NCBI GenBank assembly: GCA_903890595.1
Contig: CAITBU010000418.1
Span: forward strand, 1-16,781
From: an uncultured Holophagaceae bacterium
GTDB taxonomy: Bacteria > Acidobacteriota > Holophagae > Holophagales > Holophagaceae
DNA: 16,781 nt
Reading direction: 5' to 3'
Below are positions 1-7,035 of this stretch, piece by piece. Numbering within the stretch: the first letter of the stretch is position 1; each line of letters opens with the position of its first letter. The position numbers were made by a program, and so were the translations under genes. Below the pieces are notes generated by a model. That model saw nothing but the letters and a program-made list of their open reading frames with translations. It made no database searches and was not told the origin of the DNA.

Positions 1-291
1 GGACTGCGGACCGGCTTGATCCGACGCACGGATTTTCCGGGCGGGGTGGTCCCCGGCGAGGGGCTGATCCAGGGCAGCCTCCGGGAGAACCTTCCCGTCA
101 TCCGGGTGCTGGATGTCCGAGGCCTCTGCGCACTGACGGGGCTGCCCTTTGATCCCCTTCCGGTGCCGGGACCGGGCCAGTCGGCCCTCTTCCGCCGGGG
201 CACTCCGCCTCCGCTGCTCCTGCTCGGGGGTTGCGCCGTGGCCATCCTCTTGGCAACTCTGGCCAGGTGGCTCCGGAGACGCCGAACCTGA
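1..291 (+). CDS. C-terminal fragment of an unknown protein with a C-terminal membrane anchor
   Basis: An open frame runs from the first base of the window to the TGA at 289-291, so the gene starts outside the window and only about 96 codons are visible. I do not recognise the family. The visible part is a soluble Gly/Pro/Leu-rich stretch, then a hydrophobic helix (LLLLGGCAVAILLATLARWL) and a terminal Arg cluster (RRRRT). That arrangement is typical of a C-terminal single-pass anchor with a positively charged cytoplasmic end. No LPXTG, PEP or GlyGly sorting motif is seen just before the helix. GC-rich codon use resembles the rest of the window. It is on the opposite strand to the neighbouring cysteine synthase and separated from it by about 300 bp, so the two are not co-transcribed. 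Confidence 0.6.
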   Translation, partial: GLRTGLIRRTDFPGGVVPGEGLIQGSLRENLPVIRVLDVRGLCALTGLPFDPLPVPGPGQSALFRRGTPPPLLLLGGCAVAILLATLARWLRRRRT

Positions 292-337
292 ACGCGGCAC
301 GACCCCAGCCAGCGTCCGGGGGCTTGAGCGTAGCGTT

Positions 338-369
338 TGGACACCAGATGTCCTATCGATCGCACCAAA
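338..369 (+). repeat. 32-bp direct repeat, copy 1 (contains GGACA-N5-TGTCC dyad)
   Basis: Identical over 32 bp to 16524-16555, in the same orientation. The core is GGACACCAGATGTCC, a dyad with 5-bp arms GGACA/TGTCC around CCAGA. It is followed by TATCGATCGCACCAAA, which contains the palindromes ATCGAT and CGATCG. A further TTGAGCG (324-330) lies exactly 14 bp before the repeat start in both copies, giving 41 of 46 matches over 324-369 against 16510-16555. In this copy TTTGG (336-340) and CCAAA (365-369) also form outer inverted arms. It could be an operator, a dispersed intergenic repeat or an att-like site; the sequence alone does not decide. Confidence 0.9.
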
Positions 370-433
370 TGAGGCGTCGAGTTCCAATTGCTATCACCCA
401 ATTGTATTTGCCAACCCTTGCTTTGGGTGCACT

Positions 434-442
434 TGGTATAAC
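434..442 (+). promoter_or_regulatory. Candidate extended -10 promoter upstream of the 22-codon ORF
   Basis: TG-G-TATAAC fits the extended -10 pattern TGnTATAAT with one mismatch. No -35 hexamer with normal spacing is visible: TTGCCA at 408-413 is 23 bp away. It lies about 65 bp downstream of repeat copy 1 and about 45 bp before the ATG at 488. Confidence 0.35.
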
Positions 443-487
443 CCGCAGAGCCCTCTTCTTCAAAATTTTAGAGAGGGAGCGACCTCG

Positions 488-556
488 ATGCTCGCCCAGA
501 ATTTGGAACTGAACCGAAACGTGAGTGCCGAATGGATCGTGAACGCACCCACCTAA
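488..556 (+). CDS. Possible 22-residue small ORF, unknown
   Basis: ATG at 488 to TAA at 554-556 would encode a 22-residue peptide (MLAQNLELNRNVSAEWIVNAP plus Thr). The support is positional: a purine-rich Shine-Dalgarno AGAGGGAG at 472-479 lies 8 bp before the ATG, and an extended -10 lies a further 30 bp upstream. There is no membrane segment, no cysteine and no obvious run of regulatory codons typical of an attenuator leader. It stops 32 bp before the convergent cysK stop codon, so read-through would be antisense to cysK. It may equally be a chance ORF. Confidence 0.25.
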   Translation: MLAQNLELNRNVSAEWIVNAPT

Positions 557-588
557 GCCTGTTGCACTTGGAACTTGAAACCGCCTAC

Positions 589-1614
589 CTAAAGTCGTAC
601 GGCCTCGTACGAATCCAGCTCGATGAAGGGGGAGAGAAACCCGGGCAGCACGGGCTCGTCCTTCAGGAGGTCGGTGCTGAGGTATTTCTTGTTGTCGTCG
701 GGAAAGATGGTCACCACGACGGCTTCTCCGCCCATCTGCTCCTGGAGCTTGATGGCCCCAAGCAGGTTGGCACCGCTGGAGATCCCGACTCCTAGGCCGA
801 GGCGGGCGGCCAGCATCTGGGCCATGAGGATGGCGTCCCCGTCATCCACTGACACCACCGCATCAAGTTGGTCGAGTTTCACGATATCTGGGATGAACTC
901 GTCCGAGATGCCCTGGATGCGGTGTTTGCCGACCTTGTGCCCAGTGGTTAGGGTGGGCGAGTTGGCGGGTTCCAGCGGGTGGATTCGGGCTGTGGGGAAG
1001 TGCTCCCTGAGGTAGGACCCCACGCCCATCACCGTCCCTCCCGTGCCCACGCCCGCCACGAAAATCTCCGGTCTTAGTCCCATCTGGGTCAGCTGATCGT
1101 GGATCTCTGGGCCGGTGGATTCGCGGTGGGCAGACACGTTGTCTGTGTTGGAGAACTGGCATGGAAGGAAGCAGTCCTCCGTGAGTGCGGCCATCTCTTC
1201 AGAGCGTTTGATGCTCCCCAGGAACCCGCCTTCCTCTTTGCTCACCAATCGAATTTTCGCGCCCAGGCTCTTGATGATGTCCTTGCGCTCCTGGCTCATC
1301 CAGTCCGGCATAAAGATCGTGACGGGGTGTCCCATGGCCCGGCCCAGGGCCGCGAACGAGATGCCCGTATTGCCGCTGGTGGCTTCGACGATAGGCGCAC
1401 CGGGCTTGAGGGTCCCCCGCTCGTACCCCTTGCGCAGGATGTGGAGAGCCATGCGGTCCTTCACGCTGCCGGTGAGGTTGAAGTTCTCCGCCTTCACAAA
1501 GACCCGGCGCAGTTGGCCAAGGTAGCGGTAGTGCACGGTGAGCAGGGGTGTCCGTCCAACCAGGGCCCCAGCGGCATGCTCCAGGAAGCTGTTTGGGAAC
1601 GCAGATGCTGCCAT
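589..1614 (-). CDS. cysK: Cysteine synthase family protein (O-acetylserine sulfhydrylase type, PLP-dependent)
   Basis: A 341-residue fold-type II PLP enzyme, expected to make cysteine from O-acetylserine and sulfide in the cytosol. Visible signatures are the Schiff-base lysine in TGSVKDR (K52), the substrate loop TSGNTG (79-84), the PLP-phosphate loop GVGTGGT (188-194), HRIQGI (231-236), GISSGAN (277-283) and the C-terminal PDDNKKYLS (305-313). Length is slightly above the usual 300-320, with a short N-terminal extension. There is no CBS domain, so it is not a eukaryotic-type cystathionine beta-synthase. The start is supported by CGGAG 7 bp upstream, lying in the 14-bp gap after trxA, which implies co-transcription and probably coupled translation. 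It is the last gene of the minus-strand block. An alternative sulfur donor or acceptor (CysM-like, sulfocysteine) cannot be excluded. Confidence 0.85.
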   Translation of the reverse strand: MAASAFPNSFLEHAAGALVGRTPLLTVHYRYLGQLRRVFVKAENFNLTGSVKDRMALHILRKGYERGTLKPGAPIVEATSGNTGISFAALGRAMGHPVTIFMPDWMSQERKDIIKSLGAKIRLVSKEEGGFLGSIKRSEEMAALTEDCFLPCQFSNTDNVSAHRESTGPEIHDQLTQMGLRPEIFVAGVGTGGTVMGVGSYLREHFPTARIHPLEPANSPTLTTGHKVGKHRIQGISDEFIPDIVKLDQLDAVVSVDDGDAILMAQMLAARLGLGVGISSGANLLGAIKLQEQMGGEAVVVTIFPDDNKKYLSTDLLKDEPVLPGFLSPFIELDSYEAVRL

Positions 1615-1628
1615 GGGGTGACTCCGAA

Positions 1629-1946
1629 TCAGAGGGCGTCCTTGACGAACGCCTGGAGTTGACTCATGGACTGAGAGCCAGAGCGTGCCCCGAGCTTTTT
1701 CCCGTCCTTGAACAGCATCAGTGTGGGCACCGACATGATCCCAAAATCCGCAGCCAACTCCTGGGCTACATCGATGTCGACCTTCACAACCAGGAGCTTC
1801 CCGTCCGACTCTTCGCCGAGACGCGCCACCAGGGGCTCAAGAGCCTTGCATGGACCACACCAGGGCGCCCCGAACTCCACGAGGACTGCACCTTGGGCGA
1901 TTGCCGCCTGGAATTCATTGCTACCGATGACCTGCAAGGTGGACAT
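1629..1946 (-). CDS. trxA: Thioredoxin, cytosolic
   Basis: A 105-residue single-domain thioredoxin of normal length with no signal peptide. The active site is W29-C30-G-P-C33 and the cis-proline is in SVPTLMLF (P74). The buried acidic residue that is Asp26 in E. coli Trx is Glu24 here (VLVEF), a known but less common variant. The start is well supported by GAGGAG 5 bp upstream. It lies between dsbD and cysK on the same strand. In known systems cytosolic thioredoxin is the electron donor to the DsbD membrane domain, so the pairing makes functional sense. No thioredoxin reductase is in the window, so reduction must come from elsewhere. The 87-bp gap to dsbD holds no clear terminator or promoter. 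Confidence 0.93.
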   Translation of the reverse strand: MSTLQVIGSNEFQAAIAQGAVLVEFGAPWCGPCKALEPLVARLGEESDGKLLVVKVDIDVAQELAADFGIMSVPTLMLFKDGKKLGARSGSQSMSQLQAFVKDAL

Positions 1947-2033
1947 GGCGTCTCCTCAATAGGTTTGTTTCGCGAGCCGCCCCAACGTTGGCGAGGTTGC
2001 GATGGGTGCTGTTTAAGGCGGGACTCTCGGTTT

Positions 2034-3827
2034 CTACTGCTTCTTGTTAAGGAAGGCCAGCATTCCCTCTGGCTTGTGGAATCCGAGGAGGCGCCGCAAT
2101 TCCCTGCCTTCACCGTCCAGCAGGATTACAGAGGGGTAACTGCGGACCTGGAGTCTGGAGGCAAGGTCCTTGCGCTTCGCGTCGGTGTCGATCCGTACGG
2201 CGACGGCGTTCTGAGTGATCCAGGCCTTCACCGACGGGTCCGGCCATGTCTTTTCATCCAGCTCCTTGCACTGCGCGCACCAGTCGGCGTAGATATCGAC
2301 CAGTACGAGCTTCTGCTCCGCCTTGGCCTTCAATAGGGCACCTTCGAGATCCTGTTCCATCCAGGCCGCGGGTTCTGTTCCAGCTAAGGCCGGGTGCCCC
2401 CCCCGAGGCAATAGCTCCACCTGAAGAAGGGACTCGGTAGCCCGCAGGCCCAGCAGGATCCCGAAGACCAGGAAGAGAACAGCAAGTCCCTTGCGAATTT
2501 GCGCGGTGAGGCCCTCGGCGACCTCGAAGACCCCGAACGTCGCCGCGCCCACCAGGGTCACCAGCATCCACAGGGCATGGTTGGCCCATTCAGGCACGAT
2601 CAGGCGTACGTTCCAGGCGGCGAAGCCCAGCACCACCAGTCCCATAATGTACTTGAGCCGGGTGAGCCAGTCCCCACTCCGGGGCATCGCCGCGGCGAAG
2701 GTACCCGCCACCAGGAACAGCACCCCCATGCCCAGGGCGAAGACGAAGAGTTGCAGTCCGCCCAGAAACACATCCCCCTTCTGGGCGATGGCCACCAGCA
2801 CGGCGCCGATGATGGGACCCACGCAGGGAGCCGAGATCGGACCCAAGACCATGCCCATGATAAAGGCACCGCCATAGCCCTTCTTGGCGCCACTGCCCTG
2901 AAGCCTGCTGGCCAGGCTGGCGGGGAGGGCGATCTCGAAGGCCCCGAACAGGGACAGGGCGAAGGCCGCGAACAGTACCGATACTGGAATCAGAAAAGCC
3001 GGCTTCTGTGCGAAGGCACCGAAGGCGGCGCCACTCCTGGCGGCCACGACACCCAGCACTGTGTAGGTCAGCGCCATGCCCAGCACCAGGATTGATGAGA
3101 GGGCGAAACCCTTGGCCTTCCCCCCCCCTTTGGCGCCGATGACGGCCATGGTGATGGGGATCATGGGGTAGACACAGGGCGTGAGCGAGGCACCCATGCC
3201 GGCCAGGAAGACCAGCAGCAGGGTCCAGAACAGGCCCTGGCTGTCCGAGGCGGGCGGGGCGGGCACAGCGGCGGAAGGTGTCGATTGTGCAGCAGGGGAT
3301 GCCAATGCAGGCGCGGTCGCCGTTGCAGCGATGGGAGAGGTCGGGGACGCTACGGCAGCCTTCGCAAGCTCTGGGGCGGCCTTGGGAGTCACGGCCGTGG
3401 GGGCAGCGGCGGGTGCTTTCGCAGGAATCTCCGCAGCCTTCACCCTGAGGATCCGGGTGGCGGGGGGGAAGCAGACCCCGCCCTCGCCCTCGGTGCAGGG
3501 CTGGTAGGTCACACCCAGTTCCACTGGATCCTTCAGGCCTTCCCCGGTGATGGGGATCTTCACGGCGCCGTGCCAGATGGCATCGCCCAGTTCGTCCTTC
3601 GCGTTAGGCGGAGTCCATTTGCCGACGACGATCTTCCCGGCCTTGGACTGCAGCTCCACCTTCATGAAGTTTTCTTTCAGGTGGGTGCCGGGCGGCGAGG
3701 CCACCGTGACCACACCCTTGGCGAAAGTCACGGTGACATGCTTATCTGGGTCGAAGCCAGCAGGGACCTGGGCTAGGGCCGCAGCCTGGACAAGAAGGAG
3801 CAGGAACAGGCTTTTCAGGAATCGCAT
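2034..3827 (-). CDS. dsbD: DsbD thiol:disulfide interchange protein (transmembrane electron conduit)
   Basis: A 597-residue protein with the full three-part DsbD layout. A signal peptide covers 1-19 (cut near AALA-Q). The N-terminal alpha domain (about 20-130) has its cysteine pair at C111 and C119 (PCTEGEGGVCFPP). An Ala/Pro/Thr-rich linker covers about 134-193. The membrane domain (about 197-465) carries the redox cysteines in TPCVYP (C218) and APCVGP (C335). The C-terminal periplasmic thioredoxin domain has W-C517-A-Q-C520 and cis-Pro in SYPSVILL (P565). The family moves electrons from cytosolic thioredoxin to periplasmic thiol proteins. Here the donor (trxA) lies just downstream and four candidate acceptors lie upstream in the same block. 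The low-complexity linker is longer than I expect for E. coli DsbD. The Shine-Dalgarno is weak (TTTGGTG), but the signal peptide fixes the start. Confidence 0.95.
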   Translation of the reverse strand: MRFLKSLFLLLLVQAAALAQVPAGFDPDKHVTVTFAKGVVTVASPPGTHLKENFMKVELQSKAGKIVVGKWTPPNAKDELGDAIWHGAVKIPITGEGLKDPVELGVTYQPCTEGEGGVCFPPATRILRVKAAEIPAKAPAAAPTAVTPKAAPELAKAAVASPTSPIAATATAPALASPAAQSTPSAAVPAPPASDSQGLFWTLLLVFLAGMGASLTPCVYPMIPITMAVIGAKGGGKAKGFALSSILVLGMALTYTVLGVVAARSGAAFGAFAQKPAFLIPVSVLFAAFALSLFGAFEIALPASLASRLQGSGAKKGYGGAFIMGMVLGPISAPCVGPIIGAVLVAIAQKGDVFLGGLQLFVFALGMGVLFLVAGTFAAAMPRSGDWLTRLKYIMGLVVLGFAAWNVRLIVPEWANHALWMLVTLVGAATFGVFEVAEGLTAQIRKGLAVLFLVFGILLGLRATESLLQVELLPRGGHPALAGTEPAAWMEQDLEGALLKAKAEQKLVLVDIYADWCAQCKELDEKTWPDPSVKAWITQNAVAVRIDTDAKRKDLASRLQVRSYPSVILLDGEGRELRRLLGFHKPEGMLAFLNKKQ

Positions 3828-3893
3828 GGGTTCACCAAAGGGTTCATTGCATCACCAAGATTCCCCGTGGGGAGCTCGTCTCATTCCTGATCA

Positions 3894-4295
3894 TCACTTC
3901 GGCGGTTTAGGTAGCCAGACGGACTTGCCCGCGCTGTCCCTTAGTACGAGCGTGGCCTCGCCCTTCTTGATTTCGCGGGCGGACAGGTAGACTCCCTCCT
4001 CGACCGGCCCTGCCACCACGCCAGTGATGGTGACGGTCTCACCCCAGGCGAAGGAGAACCCCTTTTCCTTGAGGTAGGCGGCGGTACCCACGACAGACAC
4101 ATGGCGAACGCCGCCAATGTCCGAAATCAATTGAAGGGCCGGAAGGCCGAGATTAACGTCCTTCACTTCGAGCACCGTGGCGCGGTAGGCCTTTTCCAGC
4201 TTGATGTCGTACTCGACGAGGCGGCCGCTAACCGCCTGGGCCATGGCGGACAGGGTGATGCTGGCGATGGCAAGGACGGTGAGCAGTCTGCGCAT
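3894..4295 (-). CDS. Small secreted protein, OB-fold-like beta-rich, unknown function
   Basis: 133 residues from the ATG at 4295. A longer in-frame extension upstream is open, but I reject it because the shorter start gives a clean signal peptide (MRRLLTVLAIASITLSAMAQA) and has GAGGA 6 bp upstream. The mature part is about 110 residues, rich in Val/Gly and predicted beta-strand (RATVLEVKDV, GETVTITGVVAG, GVYLSAREIKKG, ATLVLRDSAG). The strand-turn rhythm resembles small secreted OB-fold proteins, but that is an impression, not a family match. There are no cysteines in the mature part, so it is not itself a thiol-redox protein. It lies 61 bp after the divergent TlpA-like gene and 66 bp before dsbD, so it is probably co-transcribed with both. 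Confidence 0.75.
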   Translation of the reverse strand: MRRLLTVLAIASITLSAMAQAVSGRLVEYDIKLEKAYRATVLEVKDVNLGLPALQLISDIGGVRHVSVVGTAAYLKEKGFSFAWGETVTITGVVAGPVEEGVYLSAREIKKGEATLVLRDSAGKSVWLPKPPK

Positions 4296-4356
4296 ATCGG
4301 TTCCTCGATCGAGGGCTGGTCCACGTGGGCGTGGTCCTAGCGGGGGACAGGAGGGA

Positions 4357-5640
4357 TCAAGGGTGCTGAATCTTGATTCCCAGTTTCTCGAGCGCCTTTT
4401 CGATGCGCGCATCCCCCTTCTCAAAGCCCACGATGGCCTCGGCCACCTTGCCCTCCCGGTCAATGATGTAGGTCGTGGGAATGCCACTCACCTTCCAGTC
4501 CCGGGTGGCCAGACTCGCCGCACCGTTCCCTGAGGCATCGAAGGCCAGAGGGAAGGTGTACTTCCCCTTGTTGGCTGGTACCCACCGGTCGTAGGCACCC
4601 CGGCCATCCCACACGCAGACGGCCAGCACCTCCACCGACTGCTCCTTCACCATCTTGTAGACCTGCTCCACATGGGGCATGGACTGCTGGCAGGGGCCGC
4701 ACCAAGTGGCCCAGAAGTCCAGGACCACCACCTTGCCCTTGTAGTCGGAGAGCTTGGCCTGCTTGCCGCCCCACAGCTCGAAGGCGTAGTCCGGGGCAGG
4801 CGTGCCCGCAGTCAGGAGCGTGGGCCGCGGCGGGGGCGGCGGGGTGAGATTCACCACCGGCTTGGTGGTGGGTTTGAGGGCCAGGGTCGAGCCGTCGTCG
4901 GAGACCTCAGCCTCGTAGACCTTCTCGCCGATCTTGAAGGGACCGCGGATGTCGACCCGGACCAACTCCGGCTTCCCCTCAGGGCCAGGGCGGGTCATGG
5001 ATAGCCCGACGGGCCGGGTCTTCTTTGCCTCCTCCAGGGTGGCGGCAGGCTTGCGGTAGAGGGCGTCGCCGTCGTTCTCCCGCAGTTCCACGGTCCAACT
5101 CTGGCCCGCCAGGTCGAGGCTTCCGGTGCGCTTGACGGGCAGGTAGTAGCCCACCTGGTCCCTACCCTTGCCGGTATAGATCCGGACGGTGACAGTAGCG
5201 CTGCTGCGCTCCCCGGCGGGGGTGCCGTAGGAGGCCCGAAGGCTCGCGTCGCAACTGTAGGAGATGTTGCCGTCCCGCTCGGTGCGCGTGGTCCAGGAGC
5301 CGTCCCCGTCGTCCCGGAGGTCGCCGTTCTGGTTGCGGTCGATGTAGATGTGGTCCTCGCCCTCCGCCGGGCGGTCCAGGACGATGTGGTAGGCGGACTT
5401 GGGCCCGTTGCCCAGGCGGATCGTGCCGTACTGGGGCTTGCCCTTGTAGGCGGGCTCTTTGGCGATTCCCGGGGGCCGCGTGGCCGACAGGGGGAGTACC
5501 ACCGGCATGTAGCCTTGGCCCAGGGGCATATCCTTGAGCTCCAGCTTCGCCGTGGCCGACGGGCCGTCCTTCGGCGGATCCGCCGCCTGCCCACCCGCGG
5601 CGCAGCAGAGTAGAGCCAGTAACATCGTCATGCGCTTCAT
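4357..5640 (-). CDS. Secreted TlpA/ResA-like thioredoxin-fold protein with N-terminal domain (divergent fourth paralog)
   Basis: 427 residues. A signal peptide covers about 1-20 (MKRMTMLLALLCCAAGGQAA). The N-terminal domain (about 30-260) shares PAYKGKPQYG and an EF-hand-like acidic loop DRNQNGDLRDDGDG (101-114) with the three upstream paralogs. A Pro-rich linker (PPPPPRP, about 267-273) leads to a TlpA/ResA-type domain (about 278-427) with W-C314-G-P-C317 and cis-Pro in SGIPTTYII (P388). The residue three after the second Cys, Glu in ResA, is Ser320. It lacks the second and third acidic loops of its paralogs and is clearly more diverged. One extra cysteine (C130) in the N-terminal domain and one (C342) in the Trx domain are visible. 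Shine-Dalgarno AAAGGA lies 7 bp before the ATG. It is presumed to be periplasmic and reduced by DsbD; the substrate is unknown. Confidence 0.9.
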   Translation of the reverse strand: MKRMTMLLALLCCAAGGQAADPPKDGPSATAKLELKDMPLGQGYMPVVLPLSATRPPGIAKEPAYKGKPQYGTIRLGNGPKSAYHIVLDRPAEGEDHIYIDRNQNGDLRDDGDGSWTTRTERDGNISYSCDASLRASYGTPAGERSSATVTVRIYTGKGRDQVGYYLPVKRTGSLDLAGQSWTVELRENDGDALYRKPAATLEEAKKTRPVGLSMTRPGPEGKPELVRVDIRGPFKIGEKVYEAEVSDDGSTLALKPTTKPVVNLTPPPPPRPTLLTAGTPAPDYAFELWGGKQAKLSDYKGKVVVLDFWATWCGPCQQSMPHVEQVYKMVKEQSVEVLAVCVWDGRGAYDRWVPANKGKYTFPLAFDASGNGAASLATRDWKVSGIPTTYIIDREGKVAEAIVGFEKGDARIEKALEKLGIKIQHP

Positions 5641-5671
5641 GTGCGTGTCCTTTCCTGCCCCGGGGTCGGGG

Positions 5672-6994
5672 CTATTTTCCCGTGATGCCCTTGTCCGCGA
5701 GGAGCTTGAGCAGGGCCTTCTCGTTGTCCGGAGTCAGGCCCAGGTACGACGCGAGGATGACGCCGTTGGGGTCCACCAGGAAGGTGGTGGGGATGCCGCC
5801 TACGCCGTAGAGGTACATCAGGTTCTTGCCGAGCTTCTCCTTGCCGGCGGGGTCGTAGCCGATGGTGAAGCTGTAGTCCGGGCCCTTCTCCTTGATCCAC
5901 TTGTCGAAGGCCGCCTTCTCGTCGGCAACGCAGACCCCCAGGAAGGCCAGGTTAGGATTGTGCTTGAGGGTCTTCCAGTGGGCCTCGATCTTGGGCATGG
6001 CGGCCAAGCAGGGGCCGCACCAAGTGGCCCAGAAATCCAGCACCACATACTTCCCCTTGTAGTCCGACAGCTTCGCCTTGCTGCCGTCCGGAAGCAGCAT
6101 CTGGAAGTCCACGGCGGCATCACCGGCCTTCTTGGGGGGCAGGGGTTTGAAGGCCGCCTCCGGGGGCGCCACCGCGGGGCGGGCCACCACCAGACTGCCG
6201 TCGGCATTGCTCTCGAACTTCACCCACTGGCCGAAGAACTCCACCGGCCGGCCCATCTCCCAGCTCTTCTGGATGCCCATGGGCATGAAAGTTCCGTCGC
6301 CGTTGGTGTCCAGCCAGAGGACGCCGGTGCCCTCCTTGCGGGCGGCCGCCGCCTCGGGGTCCGAGTTGACGGTGCCGGTCCGCGAGGCGCTGCTGACCAA
6401 GGCGGTGTAGGTCTTCCCCTGGACCTGAACCCGGCCCATGCGGACGTTGTAGACCCGGGCGGCGAACTTGTCCGTGCCGGGCTCGTGCCAGACGGTCACG
6501 GCGAGGGGGCTTCGGCTGGTCTTCTTGGCGCCGAGGTCGAAGGTGGCCTCCACGGTCCAGTTGCCTTCGAAGCGCTTCTTCTCTCCCTCCTTGGGCTTGC
6601 CCTTGGACTGCCAGCTCCAGGACACGGGAGGATCATCGGTCAGGTCCCCGTTCTGATTGCTGTCCAGGTAGACGGCCGAAGCTTCATCGTCCACCGCGAT
6701 CAGCACCTGGTTCTGCTCCCGGTTCCCCAGGGAGAGGAAGCCGTACTGGGGCTTGCCCTTGTAGGCGGGCTCCTGCTTGACGGAAGCGGGGCGCTCCGCA
6801 GAAAGGGTCGTGGGCATGAAGCCCAGGGTGCGCATCCCGCCACGGACAATTAGGTCCTGGGTAAACGCGGTGGGGGTGGGTGGCAGGGCGATGCGGATGA
6901 CCTCCTTGCCTGGAGCGGGGGTGGCGGGCTTCTTCTCTGCAGACAGGGGAGCCTGCGCAAGCAGCGCCAGGGCCAAGATCACGGGGTTTTTCAT
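5672..6994 (-). CDS. Secreted thioredoxin-fold protein with EF-hand-like N-terminal domain, paralog 1
   Basis: 440 residues from the ATG at 6994. The frame stays open far upstream, but GGAG 6 bp before this ATG and a signal peptide (MKNPVILALALLAQAPLSA) fix the start. The N-terminal domain (about 30-285) carries EPAYKGKPQYG (75-85) and three acidic loops: DSNQNGDLTDD (111-121), DTNGDGTF (229-236) and ESNADGS (261-267). A KPLPPKK linker (283-289) leads to a TlpA/ResA-type domain with W325-C326-G-P-C329 and cis-Pro in GGIPTTF (P402). Ala332 replaces the ResA-type Glu after CxxC. The loops look like calcium sites, but binding is inference. The gap to paralog 2 is 41 bp, and the two are nearly identical in DNA over much of the thioredoxin domain. 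Confidence 0.92.
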   Translation of the reverse strand: MKNPVILALALLAQAPLSAEKKPATPAPGKEVIRIALPPTPTAFTQDLIVRGGMRTLGFMPTTLSAERPASVKQEPAYKGKPQYGFLSLGNREQNQVLIAVDDEASAVYLDSNQNGDLTDDPPVSWSWQSKGKPKEGEKKRFEGNWTVEATFDLGAKKTSRSPLAVTVWHEPGTDKFAARVYNVRMGRVQVQGKTYTALVSSASRTGTVNSDPEAAAARKEGTGVLWLDTNGDGTFMPMGIQKSWEMGRPVEFFGQWVKFESNADGSLVVARPAVAPPEAAFKPLPPKKAGDAAVDFQMLLPDGSKAKLSDYKGKYVVLDFWATWCGPCLAAMPKIEAHWKTLKHNPNLAFLGVCVADEKAAFDKWIKEKGPDYSFTIGYDPAGKEKLGKNLMYLYGVGGIPTTFLVDPNGVILASYLGLTPDNEKALLKLLADKGITGK

Positions 6995-7035
6995 TCGGAA
7001 CTCCAGGTTGGGTTCGATTCGTTCAAAAAGGGACT

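Larger units (their letters stand above)
292..588. other. Intergenic region between the left partial gene and the cysK stop codon
   Basis: About 300 bp without a conventional gene. It holds copy 1 of the 32-bp repeat (338-369), an AT-richer stretch around 380-470, an extended -10 promoter candidate (434-442) and a 22-codon ORF with a good Shine-Dalgarno (488-556). Cysteine synthase ends at 589 on the other strand. I see no clear rho-independent terminator for either flanking transcription unit. Confidence 0.7.

Noticed and set aside
5534..6853. A 439-codon plus-strand open frame across the secreted thioredoxin genes
   Set aside because: It is the mirror of two real genes, spans their junction and has no recognisable motif.
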